Both the position numbers and the translations under genes were made by a program. Shown here in pieces: positions 1 through 10,556 of a stretch of 20,215 nucleotides of DNA. Each line of letters opens with the position of its first letter. Within the stretch, counting starts at the first letter, position 1. The DNA lies in the NCBI GenBank assembly GCA_024364805.1, contig CM044497.1, positions 26,769,463 to 26,789,677 of the forward strand. The letters are read 5' to 3'. Under the pieces are notes generated by a model. That model did not search any database, was not told the origin of the DNA, and saw only the letters and a program-made list of their open reading frames with translations. The stretch is from Euprymna scolopes (Eukaryota > Mollusca > Cephalopoda > Sepiida > Sepiolidae).

Positions 1-215
1 GTGCCCCCTACATAGTAGCAGGGGACGTGACGCGCGTGGGTGCCCCGACAGGGGGGCGAATGGTCCGACAACCGCTCAGTTCGAGAGCTAAGTCGAAAAG
101 GGCTGGAAACAGCTTGTCTCTTGCTTTTATAATTGTTTCCGGTGATCTTTTGCACATGTGTGGGTTTCCTTTGAAAGGGGAAGTGACGTTGTCTATCTGT
201 GCGTATATGTGCATA
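1..215. other. GC-richer unassigned edge sequence
   Basis: The first 110 bases or so are clearly richer in G, C and CpG than the AT-rich sequence around them. The open frames here on both strands are short and resemble no protein I know. This could be the end of a repeat or of a host exon lying outside the window, but nothing seen decides between these. Confidence 0.3.
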
Positions 216-350
216 CGTTAGCATGTGTGCGTGTGTGTATACACGTGAATGTGAGTGTATGGACGTGAACGTGAATATATGTACGTGTGTGGACGTGAGC
301 ATGTATGTTTGTGTACGCGTATGTTTGTGTGCGCGTATGTATATGACAAG
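216..350. repeat. Degenerate GT-rich simple repeat with a 16-base tandem unit
   Basis: The stretch alternates G and T with interspersed ACGT and ACGTGAA motifs. Within it the 16-base unit GTATGTTTGTGTRCGC occurs twice in direct tandem at 303-318 and 319-334, differing at one base. The minus-strand open frame over this stretch is a low-complexity product of the repeat and not a gene. Confidence 0.75.
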
Positions 351-934
351 TAATATAGCTTGAGATGTGAGCGCATGTTTTTGTGTGAGACTAGAAAAGG
401 CTCACGCAAGTCCCTGTTGGCACAAAATGTGATAGATTTTTCTTTAATGAAATTTTTAGACATGTTTGCTTACTTGCTCGAACATTACTTGTCCATAAAT
501 ATAAGATTTAAAGAAAATTTAAATGAAAAGAAAAGTATTTGATGTTTCTGAAATGAGGTATATCATTTTTAGGGTTTTTCATATGACAAGATTACGTTTA
601 ACATTTTTGTTTTAGTTTTCGTTTAGTTTAGAAGCACACATTAATAATAATACTTGACTTGTGCTTTTAAATTTTAATTCAAATCAGAAATAATTTTTTT
701 AATCACTTCCAAATTTTGAACGATCATAAAATAAACAGGCATTTATTTTCCTTTTTATTTATTTATTAATAACTAACAGGAACCACCCACCTTTGCCCAT
801 AAAATACACTTAAATATATTTTAATTCATACAGATTTCGGATTTATTATTACACAGTCATCTTGCTCTTTTACTGAGCACTCTTAATAACCCTGTTAAAT
901 TCATGAGTTATCACTTTTGAATACATATAACTTA
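351..934. other. AT-rich spacer, no gene seen
   Basis: The sequence is AT-rich with short homopolymer runs. I find no frame of meaningful length, no RNA gene and no recognisable repeat ends. Confidence 0.5.
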
Positions 935-935
935 G

Positions 936-992
<57 letters not shown>
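935..992. repeat. (AT)n microsatellite
   Basis: An AT dinucleotide array of about 58 bases with one G interruption. It directly abuts the SINE-like tRNA fragment on its right, so it may be the simple-sequence tail of that SINE copy (minus strand). Confidence 0.9.
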
Positions 993-994
<2 letters not shown>

Positions 995-1055
995 CTTGGT
1001 CCCATCAGCCAGAATCGAAAACAGACATTCCCTACCATTTGAGCTATCGGCAAAC
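993..1055 (-). mobile_element. tRNA-derived SINE-like head fragment
   Basis: Read on the minus strand, 1048-1029 gives GATAGCTCAAATGGTAGGGA, which resembles an RNA polymerase III A box. Positions 1020-1009 give TTTCGATTCTGG, which resembles a B box. The two boxes are only about 8 bases apart, much closer than in a real tRNA, so this is not a functional tRNA gene. A head with an internal loss, followed by an AT microsatellite tail, fits a decayed tRNA-derived SINE. The exact family is not recognised. Confidence 0.4.
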
Positions 1056-1575
1056 CGATAAGAAAATTTTTTAATTAAACCACATCAAGCTATGAATGGA
1101 ATTGCTCATGCGCAAAAGCCATAGAAATATCTCAGCAAGTTGAAATGAACAGTTTACATTTCAACTTGTCAACATATCTTTGTAAGTATTATTTATCCAG
1201 CCAAACAAAGATTTTACTCATTATAAATCATCTTTGGTGTATTATTACTATTTGCTGTTTATTTCAGTATTATGTGACCAGTAGTGTAAGAGTTTATCGG
1301 TTAAATATTTTCACACAGACACACATACACAGACATACATCTACTGTTTTTTTTTTGTTGTTGTTTTTTTTTATAGATGAAATAAAAATGTCTGACATCC
1401 ACCTTCTTTGCCCGTTTGGAATCTAAAAATGATTTTGAAATCTTCAAATTTGCGATTAAAAAGTAATTTCTGGCTTAAATCAAATTTTGAAAACTGTTGA
1501 TTACAAAAGTAACTCCAGGCTTGTAAAATTTCAAGTTAAATAAAGTGTGAAACTTTATTAGTTGTTTTTATAAAT
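1056..1575. other. AT-rich spacer with CA-rich tract
   Basis: No gene is seen. A short degenerate CA/CATA repeat lies at 1311-1350, followed by T-rich runs at about 1348-1372. The plus-strand frame of 93 codons across this region translates to low-complexity sequence without a recognisable domain. Confidence 0.5.
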
Positions 1576-1742
1576 CAGTGTTTCCCAACCTTTTTACCTT
1601 TGTGACTCCTTTCCAATAATAGTGATGTCCTAATTCATTTATTACTCCTTCAATATTTTTCTTTTTACAACCAGGTAAAATCCTAAGCATTTCGCAATTG
1701 TATTCAAATTCATTGTGATGTTTGTCTTGGTTTCATCTCTAC

Positions 1743-2529
1743 ATCTTTGGTCTGTAAAATTTAGAATAAGTATCTGCTTTGTTCAGACCTGCTCGAATTT
1801 GATGTCCTTCTTTTATTTTGTCTTTTAGTTCTCACATTCCAGAGGTAATGTTTCTGGCAAAGAGGGAAGAATTGCTGTTTTTCTGGGTCAGAATTTATTT
1901 CATCTAACACTGATCTTTGGCAAGTTTTTAACCTGGAAGTACTATTTTTTTTAGCTCCTTACATATCAAGTGGCTTCATAACTTTATTTGATACGATTTC
2001 CATAAAAACAATTGTTCACCAATGATTCATTCTGGATACAGAAGTTAAATGCTATCAAGTGCTGCCTACCGTGCATTAGTGATTTTTAAATTATTAACAT
2101 TCAGTTATGCACACTGAATCAACAAATTCAGTGTGCATAACTGAATCAACAAATTCAGTGTGCATAACTGAATGTTAATAATTTAAAAATCACTAATGCA
2201 TGGTAGGCAGCACTTGATAGCATTTAACTTCTGTATCCAGAATGAATCATTGGTGAACAATTGTTTTTATGGAAATCGTATCAAATAAAGTTATGAAGCC
2301 ACTTGATATGTAAGGAGCTAAAAAAAATAGTACTTCCAGGTTAAAAACTTGCCAAAGATCAGTGTTAGATGAAATAAATTCTGACCCAGAAAAACAGCAA
2401 TTCTTCCCTCTTTGCCAGAAACATCACCTCTGGAATGTGAGAACTAAAAGACAAAATAAAAGAAGGACATCAAATTCGAGCAGGTCTGAACAAAGCAGAT
2501 ACTTATTCTAAATTTTACAGACCAAAGAT
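1743..2529. repeat. Near-perfect 377-base inverted repeat (palindrome)
   Basis: Left arm 1743-2119 is the reverse complement of right arm 2153-2529, with a 33-base spacer at 2120-2152. Comparing the arms base by base I find only two mismatches, A1847 against C2425 and G2071 against T2201, and no indels: about 99.5% identity. Transcribed in either direction this would fold into a hairpin RNA of about 377 base pairs. Outside the arms (before 1743, after 2529) the symmetry stops abruptly until the transposon termini. No coding function is recognised in either arm. Confidence 0.95.
2114..2173. repeat. 27-base tandem duplication at palindrome centre
   Basis: A 27-base unit occurs exactly twice (2114-2140 and 2141-2167), followed by the first six bases of a third copy. 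The unit itself contains a small inverted repeat (TTCAGTGTGCATAACTGAA is nearly self-complementary). It forms the loop and the innermost stem of the large inverted repeat. Confidence 0.9.
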
Positions 2530-2801
2530 TTATTGACAATTTTGAAAAAAATAATATATCAACATATTTTTCTGACAACTTGTTCAAACACATAATAACT
2601 GGATCTATTTTTTAATTCACAATTCAAAAATAACTGAAATAATAATTTCCATACATGTATAAGGAATTTAGATTTGAAAGATCTGAAAAATGAAAAATTA
2701 TGCACAAAGACATAAAAATCTCAGTCTATTTTTAAGTATCTCTTGAAGCAACTCTTTTGCAAGCCCCGTGGAAAACTAGTTGGGAAACTACTGTTCTAAA
2801 C

Positions 2802-4264
2802 AATAAAGAACCTGTGCTTTGATAATCATCATTTCAAAGATGACAAAATGTCTCTGGAATGAACCAGAGACTTTTTTGGATCTTCAGCAACAGACGGGGA
2901 TGAGAAATAGGAGCAACAAGAATGACATAAGCAGGATCAACAGAAGCACTGAACAGGAGGTTATAGTAGATAATCACCAGTAACAACAACTTACACAAGA
3001 GACAAAAATAACAAGATTGCTGATAACGCTCGGCAGAGTTAACAAGACAAAAGAGTATTATCAACAGTATAATATGACGAGAATACCAGTATAGTCTTTT
3101 GCAAGAATTGCAAAATTTAGCACAGGGCAGAAAATAGAAAATGGAGAAAAATTGGTAATATCTAATATCTGATCAAATGATGTGGATATCCACTTAGACT
3201 CGACCAGATGTACCGTTTGATGCAAGTGCAACATTATAAACAAAGGAAATAAATAAATAAAAATTTGGGTCTGCATTTTTTTTTTTCAACAAAAGCATTT
3301 ATTACTGTTATTCTCCCATTCTGACACTACTTAAAAAGTATCTCGCTGACACATGTCCATTTCATCTGGTTTGCATTTTTCCTTCCTCCAACCACATGCT
3401 GGTCACAGCTTGCTCTTTCTTGTCCACAACTTTATACATCCATTTTCTTTGATGCACATTTTTCCTCTCACGGCCACGTGGTGTATTTTTTTCTCCTTTT
3501 TTCCCCCTTTTTCTTCTCGTGCACACTTCCTAATCTGCACATGGGCCCTTTTCGGCTACTGCTGCTGTTGCCAATCTCTTTGCAAGCCAGCCATCCTCCG
3601 CTGCTGCTGATACTTTCCCACACGCTCATATGCACTATGTTATATAGAAAAATCTCAAAACATGAAATTACTCTTCAATGCAAACAAGTCATTAATAAAG
3701 TTAAAATTAAAAACAGGTTATGTATTTTTTTTCCCAACTTGAGAAATCTTCAAAGCTGAATATTGTTTGTCATTTCTATGCCACTAATACTAGTTTAGAG
3801 GATGGATCTTCGCAGGATGTTTTTTTTTTATATATCTTTGTGACAAAATGGACAGAATAGTTCCCATATACTGATCATCAAAATGACTCAACCATGTAAT
3901 AAAAAGATTAAAAAATTTAACACTGAAAATGGTGAATAGAGAAAAACTGGTAATAGCTTTGTTAGATATTGGCAGCGCAATGCTGAAGGTGTGCTAGTCG
4001 ATGATTATTATGATTATTCAAGCCAAAAAGGTGTTTGTCAACTAAAATATGTTTTAAAATAATCAAAATATTTAGAATAAATATTTATTTACATTAATTT
4101 AGAAATTTAACTTAAAAATGTTATCATAACAATTTAGTTGACAACCAAAAAATAATGACATGTAAAAACATCAGGTGATCATCTTAGTAACGCATACTAA
4201 TACAGATATTTTAATTGCCAGCTTTTCACATAGTTAGATCATTTCATTTGGTAAAGTATAACAT
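2802..4264. other. Unassigned non-coding stretch
   Basis: Several frames of 60-93 codons exist (for example minus-strand 3064-2834 and 3276-3061, plus-strand 3353-3759). Their translations are low-complexity hydrophobic or Phe/Leu/Ser-rich and show no family motifs. Pyrimidine-rich DNA at 3480-3525 explains the longest plus-strand frames. No RNA gene or repeat ends are recognised. Confidence 0.45.
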
Positions 4265-6430
4265 CTGTTTTATTCCAGGGTGTAAGATGATGGATGTGTG
4301 CAGTGCAGGTACGCAATGTTAGATGAGCTAAACTCAACATCATTTACTTTGCTGAGCCACCACTGTAGTACTCTCATTAGTAAGTCGGCTTTGTAGTCGC
4401 CTGACTTCACTAATGCTATATCTACTATTAGTCCATACTCTTTAACCAAGTTCATGAGCATGCTTAGTCATTGTAGCAACATTTCATTGGTTGCCTCCAT
4501 GGTTAGTCGCCATTTGTCTGTCAGACTGTCTGCTGTCCATCAGTAAATGCAGGCTGAATCTTTCCTGATATGTAGTAACTTTGCCGGTCACTGAAGCCCA
4601 AGATTGACTTTAGTTTTACTGGGTTAACGTGTTGCATATTATTCACTGGGTGCAACCAGCTTGCATCCTTGATGATTGATCCATCGGCCTCTAGTGCAAT
4701 CCCATTGGTAAATAAGCTTGTGTCTACCCAAACTGAAAACTCATTTCCGTTCACACATGAATCACCTTGTACAGGGTTTTCATCAGCATACTCCTGAAAA
4801 GAAGTCATCCATTTTGTCATCCAGCCAATTGTAACTTTGTTAGCATGGTCTTTCATGTAGGGGATAGCTACGTGGAGCAATCCAAAAAAAATGACCAACC
4901 AGTTTTCCACATACTGAAAAAATGGTTTGCCGCATCATGACTGGTGGAAATTTTGGAGTATCTCTTTCCCATATCTGTCATAGTCACTGTGAGTATGCAA
5001 TCTGAGCACTCCTGTTCCTTCTTGAAGCTGCTTAGGAGACTTACAGGCCAATCCAAATTTTACCAAATGTTCCTTCATTCGATCTGCAGATGCGAAATGA
5101 AAATTAACAAAAACGATGTATGATGACATGACTTGTATTGACACCAAAAATCCCATAAATTTTGTGCATATACATCGACATTTGAGCTCCTTGTAGTCCA
5201 TCAGACGTTGCACTTTGTTCTTGTGCGTCTGTACTAATACCATTAATGGAATTAAGGCCCTAGATGGACCTAGATCTTTTTTTATGGCGCCAACCATCCA
5301 TTTTTTAGCCTTTTTGACTCAAATATGTTTGGTAACAAAATATTTTGGTATTCAATTCTTTCATTGCCTTGGTGTTTGTCCATTTCCATGAGGTGGTCCA
5401 CTCTTTCTTCTGCTGGTCAAATATGGCACTGAAGTCTGGCTCACAGCACACTTGGATATATTCTTCATGAGGAAGTGAAGCCCACCAGATTCCATCAAAT
5501 GCACTCTCCTCAATTTCTTAAGGACATCAAATCTCAATAAAAGGTCGAAGCCTATCAGTTTTTCTTTAACTAATAAGACCTCCAAATGCAAAGAGCACAG
5601 GCTGCTCACTGTAAACTCAACTTGGTCAATCCTATAGCATCTCATAACCTTTCCATCTACAGTTATCACTTAAACAGTTTGGGGTCTCCACCAACGACTT
5701 ACCACTTTGCCCATCAAGGTTTTGAAACAGCTAATGCAAATAAGGCCGTGCATTTTTGTCAACGAGTACATGAATGACTGGATGCACTTTGTTGCTTACT
5801 TACATAGGGAGTAGGCTAGCACTGACGTCTTTTCCCTAGAGCAGTTTCTCTGGCATCCTGCAGCAAAGTGTAGATCTTGTTGCATTTGAAACATCATAAT
5901 TTATGGCATGAACTTCAGATGCTTGTCTAAGCAGGCCGTCCTGTTATACAGTCTTTGGCCATAATGGCTGGCCCTGGCCACTGCATTTGTAACAGATGAT
6001 CCCTGTTCAGGGATTTACTGTGGGCAGAACTTCACCTGTCCTTAGCAACATCTTGTGTGAGTACCCTCACTCATGTCAACAATTCCCCATGGTCAAAGTT
6101 TCAATGCCTGGTGTCTACTGCGACTTTATTGGATGTTGTTGAGGTACCTCATCATTAAGTCTCAAGCTCTTTATCAGTGAATCCAACCATTCCTGCAAGT
6201 TGCCAAATTTTATTGGCGTATGCATCCACATATTCTCTACTTCACTTGTTTCAGTTTTACATACGCAGAGAACGTCCCATCCGTGAAATTCTCCTTTAAC
6301 CAGGCTTCAATTAGGTTAATATTCATATGATGACCTACGTCCATCTTCAGATAGTTGGTGTGCGTTTTCTTCCAAATATAATGGTAAAAGGCTCACCACA
6401 TCATCAATTTTCTCTGTCGCCATAGAAGGG
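4265..6430 (-). mobile_element. Broken LTR retroelement gag-pol fossil (minus strand)
   Basis: Fossil gag-pol in order from high to low coordinate. A gag-like start at 6423 begins MATEKIDDVVSLLPLYLEEN. A gag zinc-knuckle-like CYKC lies near 5990. A protease C-terminal part is at about 5500-5650 (IGFDLLLRFDVLKKL), with traces of reverse transcriptase at about 4935-5380. An RNase H part is at about 4580-4730 (VWVDTSLFTNGIALEADG), and a post-RNase H part at 4270-4461 contains GDYKADLLMRVLQWWL. The same parts recur in the plus-strand fossil at 7.65-10.86 kb, so both belong to one clade of LTR retroelements. I cannot assign that clade firmly; Ty3-like is the best guess. The copy is badly broken, with probably well over ten breaks, and looks old. 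Its own 3' LTR is not identified. Confidence 0.75.
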
Positions 6431-6539
6431 CTTTATTATGTTGCTGCTGAACTTCACTTTTACCATTTTGAGGAAGTCAAAAACAAAAAATAAAAATAAG
6501 TATTATGCCGAAATAGCTTGTGTAAAAATATTTTTTTTT

Positions 6540-7180
6540 AACTTGTTAGAACTCTTTTTTACCAATGCTGCAATTCATATTAACTCCTTTTAACTTAAAC
6601 TATAATTCTCGACGTCTGTCCTCTGTTTTTCTCTCTCTTTCTCTACTGTTAAAAACTTAACGCTTGTCCTCTCTAATTCATTCTTCTTATAGCCACGACT
6701 CCCTTCAGATGCAATATAGCATATAAATGATCCATCTCCAAACTGAAGTTTTTTATTTTATTTTCCTTCCCTGATCCCATCACTCGACAAGCTAGACCAA
6801 GTTGCTGATGCTTGTGTAAGTTATGTCTTTCATTACCTTTGCTACAGTTATTAAGTGACTCTCTGCTTTTGTCGGGAGTTTGGAGAAAAGACAGGTATTT
6901 ATAGTGAAAAGGAAAAGTTCATGTAGTCCGTAAAGATAGGTACCATAACCTTTGCAGGAGTTTTAATATTGTTTCCTTTTAGGGTCGATAATGATAAGAT
7001 CCAGAGACTTCCGTTTCGCTGTTCCGGGTCTGTTTGGGGTATCTGTATGTCAAACGTATTATATATGGTATCCATTAGTTCTTTGTGGAAAGTACTATTT
7101 GCGTCATCCGACAATCGTTTTCTAATTTGATTTAGATGTCTCTTATGAGAGAACTGGGAGATTTGGATTATGTAAAACAT
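6540..7180 (-). mobile_element. Ty3/Gypsy-like 3' tail with LTR-like stretch (fossil)
   Basis: The minus-strand frame at 7180-6899 contains KRHLNQIRKRLSDDANS and a run ending FDIQIPQTDPEQRNG. This resembles the C-terminal tail after the integrase in Ty3/Gypsy elements of the K02A2.6-like type common in molluscs. It is followed at about 6900-6540 by an LTR-like sequence without coding signal. That stretch also sits about 110 bases upstream of the gag start of the next fossil (6423), in the same orientation, so it could belong to either element. This is a fragment only and is broken. The assignment is from memory of family sequences, without a search. Confidence 0.5.
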
Positions 7181-7649
7181 CTCTCCAATCCTTTTTTAAT
7201 TAAATTAAAGGTTTGCCTTTCTTAATAATATCATTCACTCGTTTGTAAATGACATCTCATTTCCATTTCATAAGCTTATCACTTGGGCATTTCTATTTCG
7301 GTGTTCAAACTAGGAAACAGGAATGTTAGCAGCTGATACAATCGGACCAAGTTCATATTTGTTTATGTTGATATTGATTTTCCTCTTTTTTTTATTTAAA
7401 GTTTCAACATCTATTTTGTTTGTGTTTTAAGACAACTTCCTACTGATGTTTTTTCCCTTTTGTAAAGTTTTTATTTATTGGGATTAATTTTATCTTGGAA
7501 AAAAAGTTTAATTTCCATACGTGAAAATGCAGTAACAAATCGAGGATAAACTCTGGAACAGAATACAGCAATAGTTGGTTTGAAAGAAAGAACACGACAA
7601 GTGTGTGCAATATTTAAAGCAATTTTAATGTTAGTGATTTTTATTGTAG
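7181..7649. other. AT-rich spacer between LTR fossils
   Basis: No recognised gene. The minus-strand frame of 64 codons at 7665-7471 has no family motif and overlaps the start of the adjacent LTR. It could be decayed retroelement sequence belonging to the fossil on its left, but I see no motif to show it. Confidence 0.4.
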
Positions 7650-7930
7650 CAGAACTGAACAACAACCCATTGGTTCTGCAGAGATGACAAAATAGGATTC
7701 ACAAAAGAACAACTCTCATTCAAACCTGGAATCCGTCCAGCACAAAGACAATACAGATATGCAAATTGTAGTGCCATCAGGATTAAAAGTGACTGCATAT
7801 AAAGATGTTTTTTATTTTTGCAAGAGCAACAGAATGTAATCTCGTTGACACAATCAAACATAATTGTGATTTTGTGAAGAAGAAGACTGAAGACTGCGTT
7901 GACGACGAAAGACGAGCAAGGAAAAGTTCT
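7650..7930 (+). repeat. 5' LTR of the plus-strand fossil
   Basis: Shares long blocks with 10557-10862, for example GGATTAAAAGTGACTGCATA and GACGAAAGACGAGC. The outer boundary is uncertain by some tens of bases because similarity fades at both ends. Confidence 0.75.
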
Positions 7931-10556
7931 GATCTTCTTTTCTTTTTGTCTTCAAGCTATTCTGGCATTGGTGTTAAGATAGTTCGACATTAAGTGATGT
8001 GGCAATGGACCCTCCAATAATAGAATGGTTGGAGGACCTGGAGTTGATGTGCAAGCTATACAAAATGACCAAGGTGAAGTGAGTCCTGCCACTAAGATTG
8101 AAGCGTGTTGCTTGAGAAACGTATCAGCAGCTCTCAGAAGTATAGCGGAACAACATTGAGGAAATTAAATGTGCCCTTATAATGCGGCCTTTGAATGATT
8201 CACCACTCGCCGCCTATGTCTGGGAGAGATTGTAGACAAATTTTTGACAGACTTGCAATGGCTGACACGGCTGGTGGGTGAAATGCCACCAGAATGCTGG
8301 ATGAAAAGTGCCTTCATTAGTGGGCTACTGTGCCATGTCAGGGAACTTTTGCGGTCGTCAAATAGAATGGATACCCTATCATTAAAAAACTGCTTAAAAG
8401 AGCATGCACCATGTTTGTGGACAACAAGGACATGGATTTTTCCACTGCAATGCAAACTAGACATGCCTGACCAGGGTAGCAGGAGTTGCTGCATTAACTG
8501 CTTCAGATGCGAGGGGTCTGAACCATCTGGCCAGAAACTGCATACAGCAAGACAGTGGTAGCAATCAAAGAGATAGATCAACTATGCACTGTTTTTCTTG
8601 CAACAAAACAGGGCATCTAGCAAGACAATGTCCGGGAAATGGGAACAGGCAAGACATCAATGCCACTTTCTCCTCATTCAAATTAAAAGGGGTGCTCCTC
8701 ATGATGGAAGCTGTTATTAATGACCAGAAGTGCAAGGCACTGGTAGATTCTGGATGCTCTCAGTTCCTCATGACTGGATCAGTGTGTGACCCCTGAAGTC
8801 AGTCAGCATTGGAGGTCCTAACAGTCGATGGTGAAATCCTCCACAGCAAAAGTGCCGGGACTATCACATTGGCAATAGAAGATGCAAGCCCCATGAAAGT
8901 TGATGTTCTGGTCATGGACACATCACTGTTGGGCTTCAATATGTTAATTGGAATGGACATAATCAAAATGTTGGGTGGAGTTCACATAAACCAATTCAGC
9001 AATGTCACTTTTGCTAAAACGCAATCAGAATAGAGAAACCAAACTTCAGTGCTGAGTTCAATGAGCAGACCAAAGCTTGGATGGTGTCGTGGAAATGGTC
9101 AAGCAATCAGCCACCCAATGGACTCTCCAACAAAGTGCCAGAGTATCTGATATTTGACCAAATTCGACAGGAGTATGGTCATGAATTGGAAATGTGGTTG
9201 AGCAATGGATGGCTACTTCCCTATCCTGAGGAAGAGCTTGGTTCCCTGAAAGGCTTGGTCCATTAATGGCGGTTTTCCAAGAGAATAAGTCCAAGGTGCA
9301 CCGGGTGTTGAATTTTCGTGAGCTGAATGAACACATCAAGGCCTATACGGAGCTAAGAGAGTGGAGGAAGAAAGACTCCAATGTGTCGTTACTTGACTGA
9401 AGCTACACTCTCGAACAAGAACGATATCTGGCAGGCAACATTGACATAACCAAAGTGAGACAACATTTGGCTGATTTTGGATTAGCAAGCAAGGAATCGG
9501 AGCAGTTGCAGAATGGTGCAAGAGTGCTTGGCCTATCAGTTCAGAAAAAGGGCAGCAGTCTTGTATGGGAATGAGGGAGTGAGGTCCTCAGCGTTCTTAC
9601 CCGATGAAGTGTGTTCTCATTTTGTGGAAAGTTAGTTGGGCACTTCCAAGTGGTTAAGTGGCTCAGGGCGGCTGCAGCATTCATTAAAAAGAGAGTAGTG
9701 GATATGACAAACGGCTGGAATGAAAAGGTAACTGACGGCCCTTTAACAACAATAGTTGAAGAGATTACTGCAAGAGTGCACCAAGAAGACTCTGTATGAG
9801 GAAAGTGGCATGTGGATGGTCCCAAGCTAGATGTGTGGGTTGATGCAAGCTCCTTAGCGACTGGAGTATCGTTGAAGCACAATGGAGCCACCATGGAGGA
9901 TGCGAGCTGGTTGCAAAAGGAAAGAGATACACAGCATATTAATCTGGCGGAGCTCGATGCTGTGCTAAAAGGAGTGAACATGGCATTGATGTGGGAAGCA
10001 ACCAAGCTGTATCTTCACATTGGCTCTACCTGTGTACACAACAGACACCCTCACAGGGAAAGCTAGGGTGCACACCAAAGCAGCAAGTGAAATGCTGATC
10101 AGACTGTGATTTGTTACACCTAAGGACGATGTGTCAACCCAACTAACCTGATTCATCGCTACCATGTTCGATATAAGGGGATCGATGCACCCTCTCCAGG
10201 CAATCCCAAACAGCAGCAGAATAGAAACCCCTTATATGCATGGATGCGTCACAGGAGTGAAAACCCCACAAAATGTTCTTGTCGACCAGATGCCCTGCCA
10301 TGTGAGGGACTTGCGTCCTGTCATAGGCCTGGGCACCACAGAGAATGAAAGTGACAGCAAGCTCTCAACCCAGAGTGCAAGGTTGATTACTATTAACGAG
10401 GTATGTGGCAATTCCTCTGAAGAAAACGACAGGTCTGTGCCAAATAACACTTCTCCAGATGAGTCATCCAAGGAGGAAGTATCTTTACTTAAAAAGGAGG
10501 GCTAGACAATGAAGACCAGCTCTGAGTTGTCATCTATGTGATGATCAGATCAAGGG

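Larger units (their letters stand above)
1576..2793. mobile_element. Non-autonomous hAT-like DNA transposon
   Basis: The left end reads CAGTGTTTCCCAACC. The right end, reverse complemented, reads CAGTAGTTTCCCAAC, so the termini match over about 14 bases with one extra base. This is the style of hAT terminal inverted repeats. The flanking 8-mers are TTATAAAT (1568-1575) and TTCTAAAC (2794-2801), which agree at 6 of 8 positions and fit a decayed 8-base hAT target duplication. The element is about 1.2 kb and I recognise no transposase frame, so it would depend on a transposase from elsewhere. Most of its interior is a giant inverted repeat listed separately. Family assignment rests on termini and target-site length only. 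Confidence 0.6.

Noticed and set aside
218-463. Minus-strand frame of 81 codons rich in His, Thr, Tyr and Arg
   Set aside because: It is a translation of the GT-rich simple repeat; composition follows the repeat and there is no domain.
993-1055. Functional tRNA gene on the minus strand
   Set aside because: Box spacing is too short for an anticodon arm and no acceptor stem pairs.
1743-2529. CRISPR array, attachment site or bacterial terminator interpretation of the palindrome
   Set aside because: There is one large inverted repeat and no spaced repeats, and the surroundings are clearly eukaryotic.
3353-3759. Overlapping plus-strand frames of 85 and 93 codons, Phe/Leu/Ser/Cys-rich
   Set aside because: They arise from pyrimidine-rich DNA, show no family motif and lack splice or promoter context.
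3100-3975. Possible direct repeat between 3110-3170 and 3910-3960 (AAAATTTARCAC ... GAGAAAAAYTGGTAATA)
   Set aside because: Only two short AT-rich blocks match and the spacing between them differs, so chance is likely.
9541-10005. Minus-strand frame of 154 codons
   Set aside because: It is the antisense shadow of the plus-strand LTR fossil, whose RNase H motif is recognisable in the sense direction.
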